DNA of 64,000 bases, taken from positions 1-64,000 of the forward strand of contig JAJYNX010000071.1 of assembly GCA_021786095.1 (NCBI GenBank). Reading direction: 5' to 3'. This document shows positions 1-9,875 of the stretch, one piece after another (positions within the stretch are counted from its first letter, which is position 1; each line of letters starts with the position of its first letter). This DNA is from Actinomycetes bacterium. Lineage in GTDB: Bacteria; Actinomycetota; Acidimicrobiia; Acidimicrobiales; RAAP-2. Made by a program: the position numbers and the translations under genes. The notes beneath the pieces are model-generated. The model worked only from the letters and a program-made list of their open reading frames with translations. It was not told the origin of the DNA and made no database searches.

Positions 1-123
1 GTGCTCGAGGGTCGCGTCGAGAGTTCGGTCATGCCCCTCGACGAGAGCGTGGCCGTCGTGGCGACGTTGGAGCAGATTCTGGCTTCGGGCGCGCGCACGT
101 CGACGTGGGAGAGGGGCTCGTGA
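1..123 (+). CDS. C-terminal fragment of a probable Gfo/Idh/MocA-type oxidoreductase (truncated by window start)
   Basis: Open frame 1 from base 1 to TGA at 121-123 (VLEGRVESSVMPLDESVAVVATLEQILASGARTSTWERGS); tail style and position before a sugar ABC operon fit this family. Confidence 0.4.
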   Translation: MLEGRVESSVMPLDESVAVVATLEQILASGARTSTWERGS

Positions 124-291
124 GGGGTGCGGTCCGCGTCACGCGGGGAGGGTCCTTTGTCACGATTTGGCGTTCCGCCCGTGATGACACGGAGGGCCGT
201 GCTACGTTCGACGTGGATCCCGCGTTCACGCGGCGTTCACGCAGTACAAGATAAGGGTGCCGCGGGGCACCACAGAAGGGTTGGGGAGAAT

Positions 292-1557
292 ATGAGATTC
301 AGAACAGCAAGAGCGGTCGCGGCCGTGGCACTGGCCGGCAGTTTTATGGCCGTAGCGCTGCCGACGGTGAGTCCGGCCGGAGCCGCGGGCCTGACGGTGG
401 CGTCCTTCAAGTCGAACTACTCGACGATGTTCAGCAGCACGATCCAGAACATCGTCAAGCAGATCCCCGGGTGGGCGCCCAACGGAGCCGGCACCAAGTT
501 GGCTATCGGCGTGATCCTGCCGGACGAGGTCACCTCGACTCGGTACGTGGAGTTCGACGCGCCGGACCTGGCGACGGCCTTTACCGACGCGGGGCTCTCG
601 ACCTCGGAGTTCAATATCCAGAACGCCCAGGGTTCCGACGCCACGGAGATCACCGACGCGCAGGCCATGATCGCCAACGGCGCCAAGGTTTTGCTGATGG
701 ACCCGCTGGACGCGTCGACGGGGGCCTCGATCGAGGCGGCCGCCGCGAAGGCCGGGGTGAAGGTGATCGACTACGACCGCCTGACGCTCGGGGGCTCGCG
801 CCAGTACTACGTGAGCTTCAACAACGTCCGCGTGGGTCAGTTGATCGGCCAGGGCATGCTGAGCTGCCTCGGCGCCTGGCACGTAAAGAAGCCGGTGATG
901 TACGTCATGTACGGCGCGACCACTGACAACAACGCGACGCTGTTCGGCGAGGGCTACAACGCGGTGCTGAAGAGGAAGGGTTTTCACCCCGGTGAGGGCG
1001 CTCCGAGCACGGCCAACACGATCAACGAGAGCACCGGTACCTGGACGCCCTCGGTCGCGCTGACCGACTTCCAGGGCGCCTACTCGGCGCACCCGAACAT
1101 CAACGCCGTGGTGACGCCGAACGACGAGAACGCCGCGCCGATCATCTCGTACCTGCAGAGCAAGGGTCTGAAGCCGAAGAAGATCCCCTTCACCGGCCAG
1201 GACGCCACGCTGACGGGCTTCCAGAACATCCTGGCGGGCTACCAGTGCGGCACCGTCTACAAGCCCATCTGGCTCGAGGCCCAGGCGGCCGCCACGCTGG
1301 CGTTCTACCTGGCGGCGGGCAAGACGCCGCCGGCCGGCCTGGTGAACGGCAAGACGGAGGACACCGTGTCGCACGTCGCGGTTCCCTCGGTGCTGCTGAC
1401 GCCTAGCTGGGTGACCGCGCCGAAGATCGCGTCCACCGTGATCAAGGACGGGGTCATCAACCCGGTGGCTCTGTGCACCAACCAGCGGCCCACGGTCCAC
1501 GGGTTCCGCGCGCCCACCTACGCGCAGGACTGCAAGACCTACAAGATTGCCAAGTAG
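292..1557 (+). CDS. Sugar ABC transporter substrate-binding protein (XylF-like)
   Basis: ATG at 292 after a GGGG-rich SD; signal peptide MRFRTARAVAAVALAGSFMAVALPTVSPAGA; periplasmic binding protein fold motifs; followed by ATPase and permease. Confidence 0.85.
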   Translation: MRFRTARAVAAVALAGSFMAVALPTVSPAGAAGLTVASFKSNYSTMFSSTIQNIVKQIPGWAPNGAGTKLAIGVILPDEVTSTRYVEFDAPDLATAFTDAGLSTSEFNIQNAQGSDATEITDAQAMIANGAKVLLMDPLDASTGASIEAAAAKAGVKVIDYDRLTLGGSRQYYVSFNNVRVGQLIGQGMLSCLGAWHVKKPVMYVMYGATTDNNATLFGEGYNAVLKRKGFHPGEGAPSTANTINESTGTWTPSVALTDFQGAYSAHPNINAVVTPNDENAAPIISYLQSKGLKPKKIPFTGQDATLTGFQNILAGYQCGTVYKPIWLEAQAAATLAFYLAAGKTPPAGLVNGKTEDTVSHVAVPSVLLTPSWVTAPKIASTVIKDGVINPVALCTNQRPTVHGFRAPTYAQDCKTYKIAK

Positions 1558-1575
1558 GAAGTAACTGAGCCAACG

Positions 1576-2418
1576 ATGGAACCCACCCCCGAGCCGCCCG
1601 TAGCATCATCCGAGACTGGTGGCTCGGGGGTGGGTTCGTCGATCGCGAACTCCCTCCTGAGCCTGCGCAACGTGACCAAGTCCTTCGGCGCGGTCCAGGC
1701 GCTGCGTCACGTCGACCTCGACGTGCCCCCGGGCAAGGTCACGGCGCTCATCGGGGACAACGGCGCCGGCAAGTCCGTCCTCATCCAGACCATCGCGGGA
1801 ATCTTCCCGCCGAGCACTGGCGAGATGTACTGGCGCGGCGAGCGGGTGCACGTGCACAACCCCCGCAACGCCGCCGACCTGGGGATCGCGACGGTCTACC
1901 AGGACCTGGCGCTGTGCAACAATCTGGACATCGTCCAGAACATGTACCTCGGGCGCGAGGAGAAGCGCCACGGCGTGCTGGACGAGATCAAGATGGAACT
2001 CGAGACCAAGCGGCTGCTGGCCGATCTGTCGGTGACCACTGTGCAGTCGGTGCGCCAGCTCGTGGGATCGCTCTCGGGGGGGCAGCGCCAGTCAATCGCC
2101 GTGGCGCGCGCCGTCATGCGCGAGTCCCAGCTGGTCATCATGGACGAGCCGACCGCCGCGCTGGGGGTGTCGCAGACGGCCCAGGTGCTGGCGCTCGTGC
2201 GCAAGCTCTCGGAGCGCGGCATCGCGGTCCTCTTGATCTCCCACAACCTCAACGACGTGTTCAGCGTGGCGGACTACATCGCGGTGATGCACCTCGGCGT
2301 GCTGGTCAGCAGTGGTCCCATCGCCAACTACGACACCACGAGCGCGGTCGAACTCATCACCACCGGTGCGTCGGCCAAGGTGCCGTCGTCGCTGGTGCGT
2401 GCCGGACACGAAGGGTAG
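1576..2418 (+). CDS. Sugar ABC transporter ATP-binding protein (single ABC domain)
   Basis: Walker A GDNGAGKS, signature LSGGQRQ, Walker B LVIMDEPTAALG. Confidence 0.9.
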   Translation: MEPTPEPPVASSETGGSGVGSSIANSLLSLRNVTKSFGAVQALRHVDLDVPPGKVTALIGDNGAGKSVLIQTIAGIFPPSTGEMYWRGERVHVHNPRNAADLGIATVYQDLALCNNLDIVQNMYLGREEKRHGVLDEIKMELETKRLLADLSVTTVQSVRQLVGSLSGGQRQSIAVARAVMRESQLVIMDEPTAALGVSQTAQVLALVRKLSERGIAVLLISHNLNDVFSVADYIAVMHLGVLVSSGPIANYDTTSAVELITTGASAKVPSSLVRAGHEG

Positions 2419-2425
2419 TGCGTCG

Positions 2426-3703
2426 GTGACTGACGTGAACGAACAACTGGAGCCCGTCACGGCGCCCATTGGGGGATCGACCTCGACGCCGAAGGCGACG
2501 GCTGGCGTGGCCGGCCAGATCCGCACGCAGTTCAAGCGACTGCGCAGTGGCGACACCGGTCTGGTGCCGATCACCGTCGGATTGCTGGTGCTCATCGTGT
2601 ACTTCCAGGTGCGCAACTCGGTCTTCCTGTCGGCGAGCAACCTGACGAACCTGTCGATCCAGGCCACCATCTACATCCTGCTGGGAATGGCCGAGATCTG
2701 GCTGCTCCTGCTCGGAGAGATCGACCTCTCGGTGGGCTACGTGGCCGCTCTGGGCGGGGTCGTCGGAACGATTCTCACCGACTACCAGTTCCACTGGGCC
2801 TGGTACCTGGCGCTGCCGCTCGCGGTGCTGCTCACGACGCTGATCGGTGTGCTCAACGCGGTGCTGGTCATCCGCCTACGATTACCGTCGTTCATCGTGA
2901 CCCTGGCCGGCTTCTTGATCTGGCAGGGAGCGGTCATCTACCTGGTGGACCACCAGGGCACCGGCGGGGCCGTGCCGGTCCAGGAGAAGGTCCTCTACGA
3001 CCTGGTCGGAGGGAACCTGACGCCGGTGGCGACGTGGCTCTTCGTGCTGCTCTGCGTCGCGGGCGTGGCGTACCTCATGATTCGCGGCACGCAACGCCGC
3101 CGGGCGAACGGGCTCGACACCGTCCCCTTCTTTCTCACTCTCACCAAGATCGTCCTCCTAGTGGCGGTGGGGATCCTCCTGATCGTGGTGTTCAACGCGA
3201 ATCGTTCGACGTTCGTCGTGCTGCGCGGCATGCCCTTCGCGGTACCGATCGACCTGGCCCTGCTGGCGGCGGGCACGTTCGTGCTCGCCAAGACCAGGAC
3301 GGGTCGCTACATCTACGCGATCGGGGGCAACAGCGAGGCCGTGCGACGGGCGGGGGTGAGCGTGAATCGCTACCGCTTCATCGCCTTCGTCGCGACGGGC
3401 TTCACCGCCGGCATCGCCGGTCTGCTCTACTCCTCTCGCCTGGGCGGGATCTCGGACAGCATCGACCCGACGCTGACGCTGTACTCCATCGCGGCGGCGG
3501 TCATCGGCGGCACCAGCCTCTTCGGGGGTCGCGGCAAGATGGTCCACGCGGTGATCGGTGGGCTGATCATCGCCGTGATCTACAACGGCATGGCGCTGCT
3601 CAGCATGAGCCCACCCACGGTGTACATCGTGACGGGAATCGTGCTGCTGGCCGCAGTGACCATCGACTCGGTGGCCCGTCGCGGAGGGCCGCAGCTGCGC
3701 TGA
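2426..3703 (+). CDS. Sugar ABC transporter permease (XylH-like)
   Basis: GTG start at 2426; polytopic protein with GGTSLFGGRGKMVHAVIGGLIIAVIYNGMALL motif typical of this family. Confidence 0.85.
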   Translation: MTDVNEQLEPVTAPIGGSTSTPKATAGVAGQIRTQFKRLRSGDTGLVPITVGLLVLIVYFQVRNSVFLSASNLTNLSIQATIYILLGMAEIWLLLLGEIDLSVGYVAALGGVVGTILTDYQFHWAWYLALPLAVLLTTLIGVLNAVLVIRLRLPSFIVTLAGFLIWQGAVIYLVDHQGTGGAVPVQEKVLYDLVGGNLTPVATWLFVLLCVAGVAYLMIRGTQRRRANGLDTVPFFLTLTKIVLLVAVGILLIVVFNANRSTFVVLRGMPFAVPIDLALLAAGTFVLAKTRTGRYIYAIGGNSEAVRRAGVSVNRYRFIAFVATGFTAGIAGLLYSSRLGGISDSIDPTLTLYSIAAAVIGGTSLFGGRGKMVHAVIGGLIIAVIYNGMALLSMSPPTVYIVTGIVLLAAVTIDSVARRGGPQLR

Positions 3704-3711
3704 GCCGCGTC

Positions 3712-4821
3712 CTAGTGGAGGTCGCGTAGGGCGTTGCGGCGGATCTTGCCGCTACCGGTGCGCGGCAGCGCCGCGACGTAGCGGATCTCCTTGGGCTTGG
3801 CCCAGGGGCCGATCCGTTCGGTGGCTGCCTGGCGCAACGCGTCATCCGGGTGGGCGCCGTCGCTCACCACGAGCGCGACGATGCGCTGGCCCCATTCGGG
3901 GTCGTCGACGCCGGTCACCGCGACCTCGCGCACGTGGTCGACGCCGCCCAGCACCGCCTCGAGGTCGTCGGGCCAGACCTTCTCGCCGCCGGTGGTGATC
4001 ACGTAGCCCAGTCGCCCGCGCACGCGCACGCGTCCGTCGACCACCTCGCCGGCGTCACCGGTGGGGAACCAGTCGTGTCGTCCGTCCGGTCCGAGGACCG
4101 TCGGTCGCGGTGCGTGGCGGTAGGAGCGAAAGAGGGTGGGGCTGCGCACGGCGATCTCGCCGTCGATGGCGACCACGTCCACGCCGGGCAGGGCCACGCC
4201 GTCGTAGACGACGCCCGAGCCGGTCTCGGTCATCCCCCAGGTGGTGACCACGTTGTCCGGCAACTCGTGGGGCGGGCGCGCCCCCCCGAGCAGGACGGAC
4301 TCGAAGCCGGACAGGTCGTGACGCGCGAGGTGCGCACGTACGATCGCGACGTGGGTGGCGCCGCGCGCGGGAGCGTCACCGATGGTGCTCTCGTCGCCCC
4401 ATACGAGGGTGGCGTCGTCCAAGACCGCGCGCAGCACGACTGCCAGGCCACCGATGTGGTTGGCGGGCAGGCAGGGGTACCAGACCGGGGCGTGATCGTG
4501 GCGCAGGGTCGCTTGCGTCAGCCGGGCACTGGCGGCCAGCGCGCGCCAGGTGAGCTCGGCAGCCTTGGGTGGACCGCTGGAACCCGAGGTCAGCATCACG
4601 AGGCCGATCTCCTCGTCGACGCCTCGTCCGTCGGGTCGGGCGGTGAGTCCGTCCACACTGCGCACGTGCGTGGCGCCGAGGTGGGCGAGTTCCTCGAGCC
4701 GGCGCCGTGGCGACAGGCGCCGGTCCAGCACGCAGAACGCCTCACCGCGTTCGACCTGCTCCCGCACGACCCTCTCGAAGTTGGCGTCGAGGGGGAGGTC
4801 GAGTGCGGTGAGCGAGGCCAC
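3712..4821 (-). CDS. menE: o-succinylbenzoate--CoA ligase (AMP-binding)
   Basis: LTSGSSGPPKAAELTW, TWGMTETGSG, RTGSGKIRRNAL motifs; men gene neighbourhood. Confidence 0.88.
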   Translation of the reverse strand: MASLTALDLPLDANFERVVREQVERGEAFCVLDRRLSPRRRLEELAHLGATHVRSVDGLTARPDGRGVDEEIGLVMLTSGSSGPPKAAELTWRALAASARLTQATLRHDHAPVWYPCLPANHIGGLAVVLRAVLDDATLVWGDESTIGDAPARGATHVAIVRAHLARHDLSGFESVLLGGARPPHELPDNVVTTWGMTETGSGVVYDGVALPGVDVVAIDGEIAVRSPTLFRSYRHAPRPTVLGPDGRHDWFPTGDAGEVVDGRVRVRGRLGYVITTGGEKVWPDDLEAVLGGVDHVREVAVTGVDDPEWGQRIVALVVSDGAHPDDALRQAATERIGPWAKPKEIRYVAALPRTGSGKIRRNALRDLH

Positions 4822-4918
4822 CTGGTGACTCTACCGGGGGCCCGTGGACGAGACGAGCGACCGGTCGGACCGGGGCCGGCGTAGCGAGGTGGCGCAGCGG
4901 AACGGTAGCGTGGTCGCC

Positions 4919-5812
4919 GTGACCGAGACCGTGATCCAGGGACCGCCCGATGACCCGCTCGACGAGTTCCGTTCGTGGCCGCTGCCGCAGTGGGAGCGGC
5001 GCGGCGAGTACGGTGACATCATCTACGAGGTGGCCGAGGGGATCGCGCGGCTGACGATCAACCGGCCGGAGCGGCGCAACGCGTTTCGCCCCCAGACGCT
5101 CTTCGAGCTCGAGGACGCCTTCGCGACGGCTCGCGACGACTCCTCGGTGGGGGCGATCATCCTCACCGGCGCGGGACCCGACGCGTTCTGCTCGGGCGGG
5201 GACCAGAAGATCCGCGGCGACGACGGCTACCTGGGTGACGACGACGTCGCCCGTCAGGGGATCGGGCGGCTGAACGTCCTGGACCTGCAGATACAGATCC
5301 GACGTCTGCCCAAGCCAGTCGTGGCGTCGATCGCCGGCTACGCCATCGGGGGCGGGCACATCCTGCACCTGGTGTGCGACCTGTCCATCGCCGCCGACAA
5401 CGCGCGCTTTGGTCAGACCGGTCCGCGGGTCGGCTCCTTCGACGGCGGGTACGGCTCGTCGCTCCTGGCTCGCACGATCGGTCTGAAGCGCGCCAAGGAG
5501 GTGTGGTTCCTCTGTCGCCAGTACGACGCGGCTACCGCGCTCGACTGGGGTCTGGTCAACGCGGTGGTGCCGTTGGCCGACCTCGAGCGTGAGACCGTGG
5601 CGTGGTGCCGCCAGATGCTCACCCTGTCGCCGATCGCCCTGCGGATGGTCAAGGGCGGTCTGCACGCCGCGGACGATGGACTGGCGGGCGTCCAGCAGTT
5701 GGCCGGCGACGCGACCATGCTGTTCTACATGTCCGAGGAGGGCCAGGAGGGGCGCAACGCCTTCGTCGAGCACCGCTCACCCGACTTCTCGAAGTTTCCC
5801 AAGCGCCCGTGA
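4919..5812 (+). CDS. menB: 1,4-dihydroxy-2-naphthoyl-CoA synthase
   Basis: Crotonase fold; [28 protein letters not shown] motifs. Confidence 0.92.
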   Translation: MTETVIQGPPDDPLDEFRSWPLPQWERRGEYGDIIYEVAEGIARLTINRPERRNAFRPQTLFELEDAFATARDDSSVGAIILTGAGPDAFCSGGDQKIRGDDGYLGDDDVARQGIGRLNVLDLQIQIRRLPKPVVASIAGYAIGGGHILHLVCDLSIAADNARFGQTGPRVGSFDGGYGSSLLARTIGLKRAKEVWFLCRQYDAATALDWGLVNAVVPLADLERETVAWCRQMLTLSPIALRMVKGGLHAADDGLAGVQQLAGDATMLFYMSEEGQEGRNAFVEHRSPDFSKFPKRP

Positions 5813-6681
5813 GTGAGGCGCCGGGCGCGCTGCGCCGGTGGGTCCTGGCGGCGCGCCCGCGCACGCTGCCGGCGGCGCTGGTTCCGGTGGCGGTGGGCGC
5901 GGGCGTGGTGCGGCCGGCCCCGATCGCGTGGCTGAACACGATGCTGTGCGTCGTGGTCGCCCTTGCCCTGCAGATCGCGACGAACTACGCCAACGACTAC
6001 TCCGACGGGCGTCGGGGCACCGACGAGGAACGGGTCGGTCCGTTCCGCCTGACGGCATCGCGCCTCGTCGCGCCGGAGCGCGTTCACCAGGCCGCGTGGG
6101 CGTTCTTCGGTGTCGCGGCGGTGGCGGGGCTGTGGCTGTCGGCGCGCACGTCGTGGTGGCTGGTCGCCCTCGGAGCGAGCGCCATCGCCGCTGGTTGGCT
6201 CTACACGGGAGGGCCGCGCCCGTACGGGTACTACGGCTACGGTGAGCTGTTCGTCCTGGTCTACTTCGGCTTCGTCGCCACCCTCGGCACCGCCTACGTC
6301 CAGGGCCACGGGGTCGGCGCGGCCGCCTGGTGGTGGGGCCTGGCCGCCGGTGCGATGGCCTGCGCCCTGCTCGAGGCGAACAACCTGCGCGACGTCGACG
6401 GCGACCGCGCCGCGGGCAAGCACACGCTGGCCGCGCGCCTCGGGCGCGAGCGCGGCTCCTGGCTCTTCGTCGGGTTTGTCGTCGCGGTGGTGGTCGGGGC
6501 CCTCGCGGCCCGCGAGCCGCTGGTGGCGCTGGTGGCGCTGGTGGTCTACGCGCCCGGGGTGCGCGTCGCGTTCTCGCCGCGTCGGGGTCGCGACCTACTG
6601 GTTCTCTTGCGCTACTCGTCGCGCGCTCAGCTCGTGGTCGGCGCGGCGGCTCTGGTGGCCTTCGCCGCTCGCGGGTCGTAG
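5809..6681 (+). CDS. menA: 1,4-dihydroxy-2-naphthoate polyprenyltransferase
   Basis: UbiA-type [14 protein letters not shown] and [22 protein letters not shown] motifs; GTG start overlaps menB stop. Confidence 0.9.
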   Translation: MSEAPGALRRWVLAARPRTLPAALVPVAVGAGVVRPAPIAWLNTMLCVVVALALQIATNYANDYSDGRRGTDEERVGPFRLTASRLVAPERVHQAAWAFFGVAAVAGLWLSARTSWWLVALGASAIAAGWLYTGGPRPYGYYGYGELFVLVYFGFVATLGTAYVQGHGVGAAAWWWGLAAGAMACALLEANNLRDVDGDRAAGKHTLAARLGRERGSWLFVGFVVAVVVGALAAREPLVALVALVVYAPGVRVAFSPRRGRDLLVLLRYSSRAQLVVGAAALVAFAARGS

Positions 6682-6683
6682 CG

Positions 6684-7433
6684 TCAGCGCGCGAGGAAGG
6701 TGAGGAGCGCCGCCGCGGTGGCGTCGGGCTGTTCGAGGTGCGCCGCGTGCCCGGCGTGCGCAATGACGCCGTACTCGCCGCGAGGCACGGCGTCGGCCAG
6801 AGCCTGCGCCTCGGCCCGGAACTTGGAGTCGCGCTCGCCGGCCAGGGCGAGCAGGGGCGCGCGCACCTCCGCGAGCTGCGGGTCGAGCCACCGCTGGGTG
6901 CCGGTGCCCGCCCGGCGCAGGGAGTCGGCGAGGCCCCGCGCATCACGGCTGCGCGCCGCGCGCTCGCCGGCGTCGGGAGCCAGGGAGGCGAAGAGGGGCT
7001 GGGCGAGCCACTCCTCGAGGAACGCGTCGGTGCCCACCTCCTCGAGGTGCTCCGCCAGCGCCTCGTCGCGACGTCGTCGCGCCGCGCGTTCCTCGGGGTC
7101 CTCGATCCCGCGCGAGGCTCCGAGAACCACCACTCGCGCGACGCGCGAGGGAGCGCGCAGGGCGACGTGCAGCGCGACCCGGCCCCCGAAGGAGTACCCC
7201 CCCAGGTCGACCGGCGCCGGCCCCACGGCGTCGAGGACCCACTGCGCGATCTCGTCGAGCGAGCCGCTGAGCGCGTGCGCGTCGCCGTGTCCGGGCAGGT
7301 CCAGCGTCCAGACCTCGTGAGATCCTGCCAGAATGGAGCGAAAGCGCGACGCCGACGAACGGGTCTGCGTGAAGCCGTGCAGCCAGACGAGGGGTGGTCC
7401 GTCACCGTCACGGTGGACCTGGAGGAGTGACAT
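6684..7433 (-). CDS. menH: Alpha/beta hydrolase, probable SHCHC synthase
   Basis: WLHGFTQTRSS, GGYSFGGRVALH nucleophile elbow, HAGHAAHLEQP; adjacent to menD; internal ATG at 7433 preferred over ORF-track start. Confidence 0.82.
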   Translation of the reverse strand: MSLLQVHRDGDGPPLVWLHGFTQTRSSASRFRSILAGSHEVWTLDLPGHGDAHALSGSLDEIAQWVLDAVGPAPVDLGGYSFGGRVALHVALRAPSRVARVVVLGASRGIEDPEERAARRRRDEALAEHLEEVGTDAFLEEWLAQPLFASLAPDAGERAARSRDARGLADSLRRAGTGTQRWLDPQLAEVRAPLLALAGERDSKFRAEAQALADAVPRGEYGVIAHAGHAAHLEQPDATAAALLTFLAR

Positions 7434-9106
7434 TGCTAGAGAGCGTACCGAGCCCGAGTGAGGTGCAGGCCACCTTCGCCGCCACCCTCGTCGACGAGTG
7501 GGTGCGGGCCGGGCTGCGCGAGGTCGTGATGTGTCCCGGGTCACGATCGACGCCGCTGGTCCTCGCCTGCAGCGCCCGTGACGACGTCACGCTTCACGTG
7601 CGCCTCGACGAGCGCAGCGCCGGCTTCTTCGCGCTGGGGCGGGCGCTGGCCGGCGGGCGGCCCGTGGCGGTCGTGGTGACCAGTGGAACGGCTGCGGCGG
7701 AGTTGCACGCGGCGGTGGCCGAGGCGGATCTCGCGGGCGTGGCGCTGCTGGTGGTGACGGCGGACCGACCCCCCGAGCTGCGCGGCGTCGGAGCGCCCCA
7801 GACGATCATCCAGCGCGACCTCTTCGCCTCGATGGTGCGCCGCTTCGAGGAGCCGGGCGTGGCGCGCTGGGAGGCGTCGGGAACGTGGCGCCCCCTGGCG
7901 AGCCGTCTGTGGCGCGCCGCGAGCGGTGACGTCACCTCGGGATCACCCGGACCGGTGCACCTGAACGCCGCCTTCGTCGAGCCGTTGGTGGCCACTGCGC
8001 GTCCCACGCCGCCGGGGCGCGCGCACAACAACCCGTGGCGCCAGTCGACGCCCGCGCCTCCGGTTCGCGCCGCGCTCCAGGTGGGTGGGGCGCGCGTCCT
8101 GGCCGTGGTCGGACACGGCGTCGCGCGCGAGGTCGTCGAGCGATGCTGGGCACTGGACTGGGTGCCCGTCGGGGATGCCACGACGCCCGCGACGCTGCCC
8201 TACGTGGATGCGCTGCTGCGCGGGGACGACTTCGCGCAACGGGCTCGACCGACGCTCGTGGTGCGCCTCGGGGGATTGGCGGCGTCCAAGGTCCTCCAGG
8301 AGCGGCTGCGCGAGTGGGGCGTGCGCACGGTGGCATTGAGCGGGGCTGGCGAGGTGGCGGACCCCGACGGCCTGGTGAGCGAGGTCGTCGCGGGTCTGCC
8401 CGACGCCGAAGACGCGACGTTGCGTGGCGACGCGCGGTACGCGCAGTGGTGGCGGGGCGCGTCGGCGCGCGTCGAACAGTGGGCCAGTGAGCGGATCGAC
8501 GCGGGAGGCCTGAGCGAGCCCGCCGTGGCGAGGGTCGTGGTGGCGGCGAGCACGCACCACGACGTGGCGCTCGTGGTGGGATCGTCGATGCCGGTGCGCG
8601 ACGTGGAGTGGTGGGCGCCGGCTCGCCACGCGGCGACGTACGCGAACCGGGGCGTCAACGGCATCGACGGCGTCGTGTCCACGATGCTGGGCGTCGGTGC
8701 GGGGCAGCGCGTGCTCGGCCTGGTGGGCGACCTGACGGCGTTGCACGACGTGTCGGCCCTGGTGGACGGCGTGGGTGGCGCGGACTCGTGCGCGGTGCTG
8801 GTAGTCGTCGACAATCACGGTGGTGGCATCTTCTCCTTTCTGGCGCCCGCGCGCGAACTGGCGCCCGAGCGTTTCGAGCGACTGTTCGCCACGCCGCGCG
8901 GACACGACTTGGTCGCCGTCGCGCGCGCGTTCGGTCACGGGGGTGAGCGCATCGCCACCGCCGACGGGTTGCGCGCCGCCATCGACGCGGGCCTGACGCG
9001 TCCGGGATTGAGCGTGCTGGTGGTCGACGTGCCCTCGCGCGAGGAGAACGTGACGCTCCACGACGCCCTGGTGGACGAGGTGGCGGCGCTGGGGGAGTGG
9101 CGATGA
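7427..9106 (+). CDS. menD: 2-succinyl-5-enolpyruvyl-6-hydroxy-3-cyclohexene-1-carboxylate synthase
   Basis: VMCPGSRSTPLVLA, TSGTAAAELHAAV, ThDP motif GDLTALHD...VVVDNHGGGIFSFL. Confidence 0.93.
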   Translation: MTLLESVPSPSEVQATFAATLVDEWVRAGLREVVMCPGSRSTPLVLACSARDDVTLHVRLDERSAGFFALGRALAGGRPVAVVVTSGTAAAELHAAVAEADLAGVALLVVTADRPPELRGVGAPQTIIQRDLFASMVRRFEEPGVARWEASGTWRPLASRLWRAASGDVTSGSPGPVHLNAAFVEPLVATARPTPPGRAHNNPWRQSTPAPPVRAALQVGGARVLAVVGHGVAREVVERCWALDWVPVGDATTPATLPYVDALLRGDDFAQRARPTLVVRLGGLAASKVLQERLREWGVRTVALSGAGEVADPDGLVSEVVAGLPDAEDATLRGDARYAQWWRGASARVEQWASERIDAGGLSEPAVARVVVAASTHHDVALVVGSSMPVRDVEWWAPARHAATYANRGVNGIDGVVSTMLGVGAGQRVLGLVGDLTALHDVSALVDGVGGADSCAVLVVVDNHGGGIFSFLAPARELAPERFERLFATPRGHDLVAVARAFGHGGERIATADGLRAAIDAGLTRPGLSVLVVDVPSREENVTLHDALVDEVAALGEWR

Positions 9107-9849
9107 TCGCCGTGACGCTGCCCAGTTCGCTGCTGGCGGCCTTCCCCCTGGCCTTCGCCGCGGGACTCGTGTCGTTCGTGTCCCCGTGCGTCCTGCCACT
9201 TCTCCCGGGCTACGTGGCCTTCCTCGGTGGCGCCACGGGCCGGGTGGACGGGCGTTCCGGGCGGGGTCGCGCGGTGGTGGGATCCATCGCCTTCATCGTT
9301 GGCTTCGCCCTCGTGTTCGTCAGCTTCGGGGCCCTGTTCGGCGGCTTGGGCAGCTCCCTGCGCGCCCACCAGCGCCTGCTGGAGGTGGTCTTCGGTGCGG
9401 TCACCATCGCCCTGGGCCTGTTCTTCGCGGGGTGGTGGCCGTCGTCGTGGCTCGAGCGGGACCGACGCGTGCACCGCGTGCCGCGGGTCTCGGTGCTCGG
9501 CGCGGCGCTGCTGGGATTCACCTTCGCCCTGGGCTGGACGCCGTGCGTGGGTCCCACGCTCGGCGCCATCCTCGGGCTGGCGGCGTCGTCGTCGGGCGCG
9601 ACGGCGCTGCGTGGCTCAATACTGGCCTTCGTGTACTGTCTCGGACTCGGCCTGCCGTTCGTGATCGCCGCGCTGGCCACCGAGTGGATGGCGAGCGCGT
9701 CGGCCTGGCTGCGACGCCACGCGGTGCTGATCGGCCGCGTCGGCGGCGTGCTGCTCATCGTGATCGGCCTCGCGGAGGTGTCGGGGGCGTGGCAGACCTT
9801 CGTCCTCTGGCTCCAGGTGCACTTCCCCGCCAGTACCACTCTCTTGTGA
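9103..9849 (+). CDS. ccdA: Cytochrome c biogenesis protein CcdA (DsbD-like membrane protein)
   Basis: GLVSFVSPCVLPLLPGYVAFLGG and GWTPCVGPTLGAIL motifs. Confidence 0.9.
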   Translation: MIAVTLPSSLLAAFPLAFAAGLVSFVSPCVLPLLPGYVAFLGGATGRVDGRSGRGRAVVGSIAFIVGFALVFVSFGALFGGLGSSLRAHQRLLEVVFGAVTIALGLFFAGWWPSSWLERDRRVHRVPRVSVLGAALLGFTFALGWTPCVGPTLGAILGLAASSSGATALRGSILAFVYCLGLGLPFVIAALATEWMASASAWLRRHAVLIGRVGGVLLIVIGLAEVSGAWQTFVLWLQVHFPASTTLL

Positions 9850-9875
9850 CCGCGGCGCTCTCGTAGACTACGACG

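Noticed and set aside
226-1500. 424-aa ORF antisense to the sugar-binding protein
   Set aside because: Arg/His-rich GC shadow of a well-supported + strand CDS; no coherent domain or RBS
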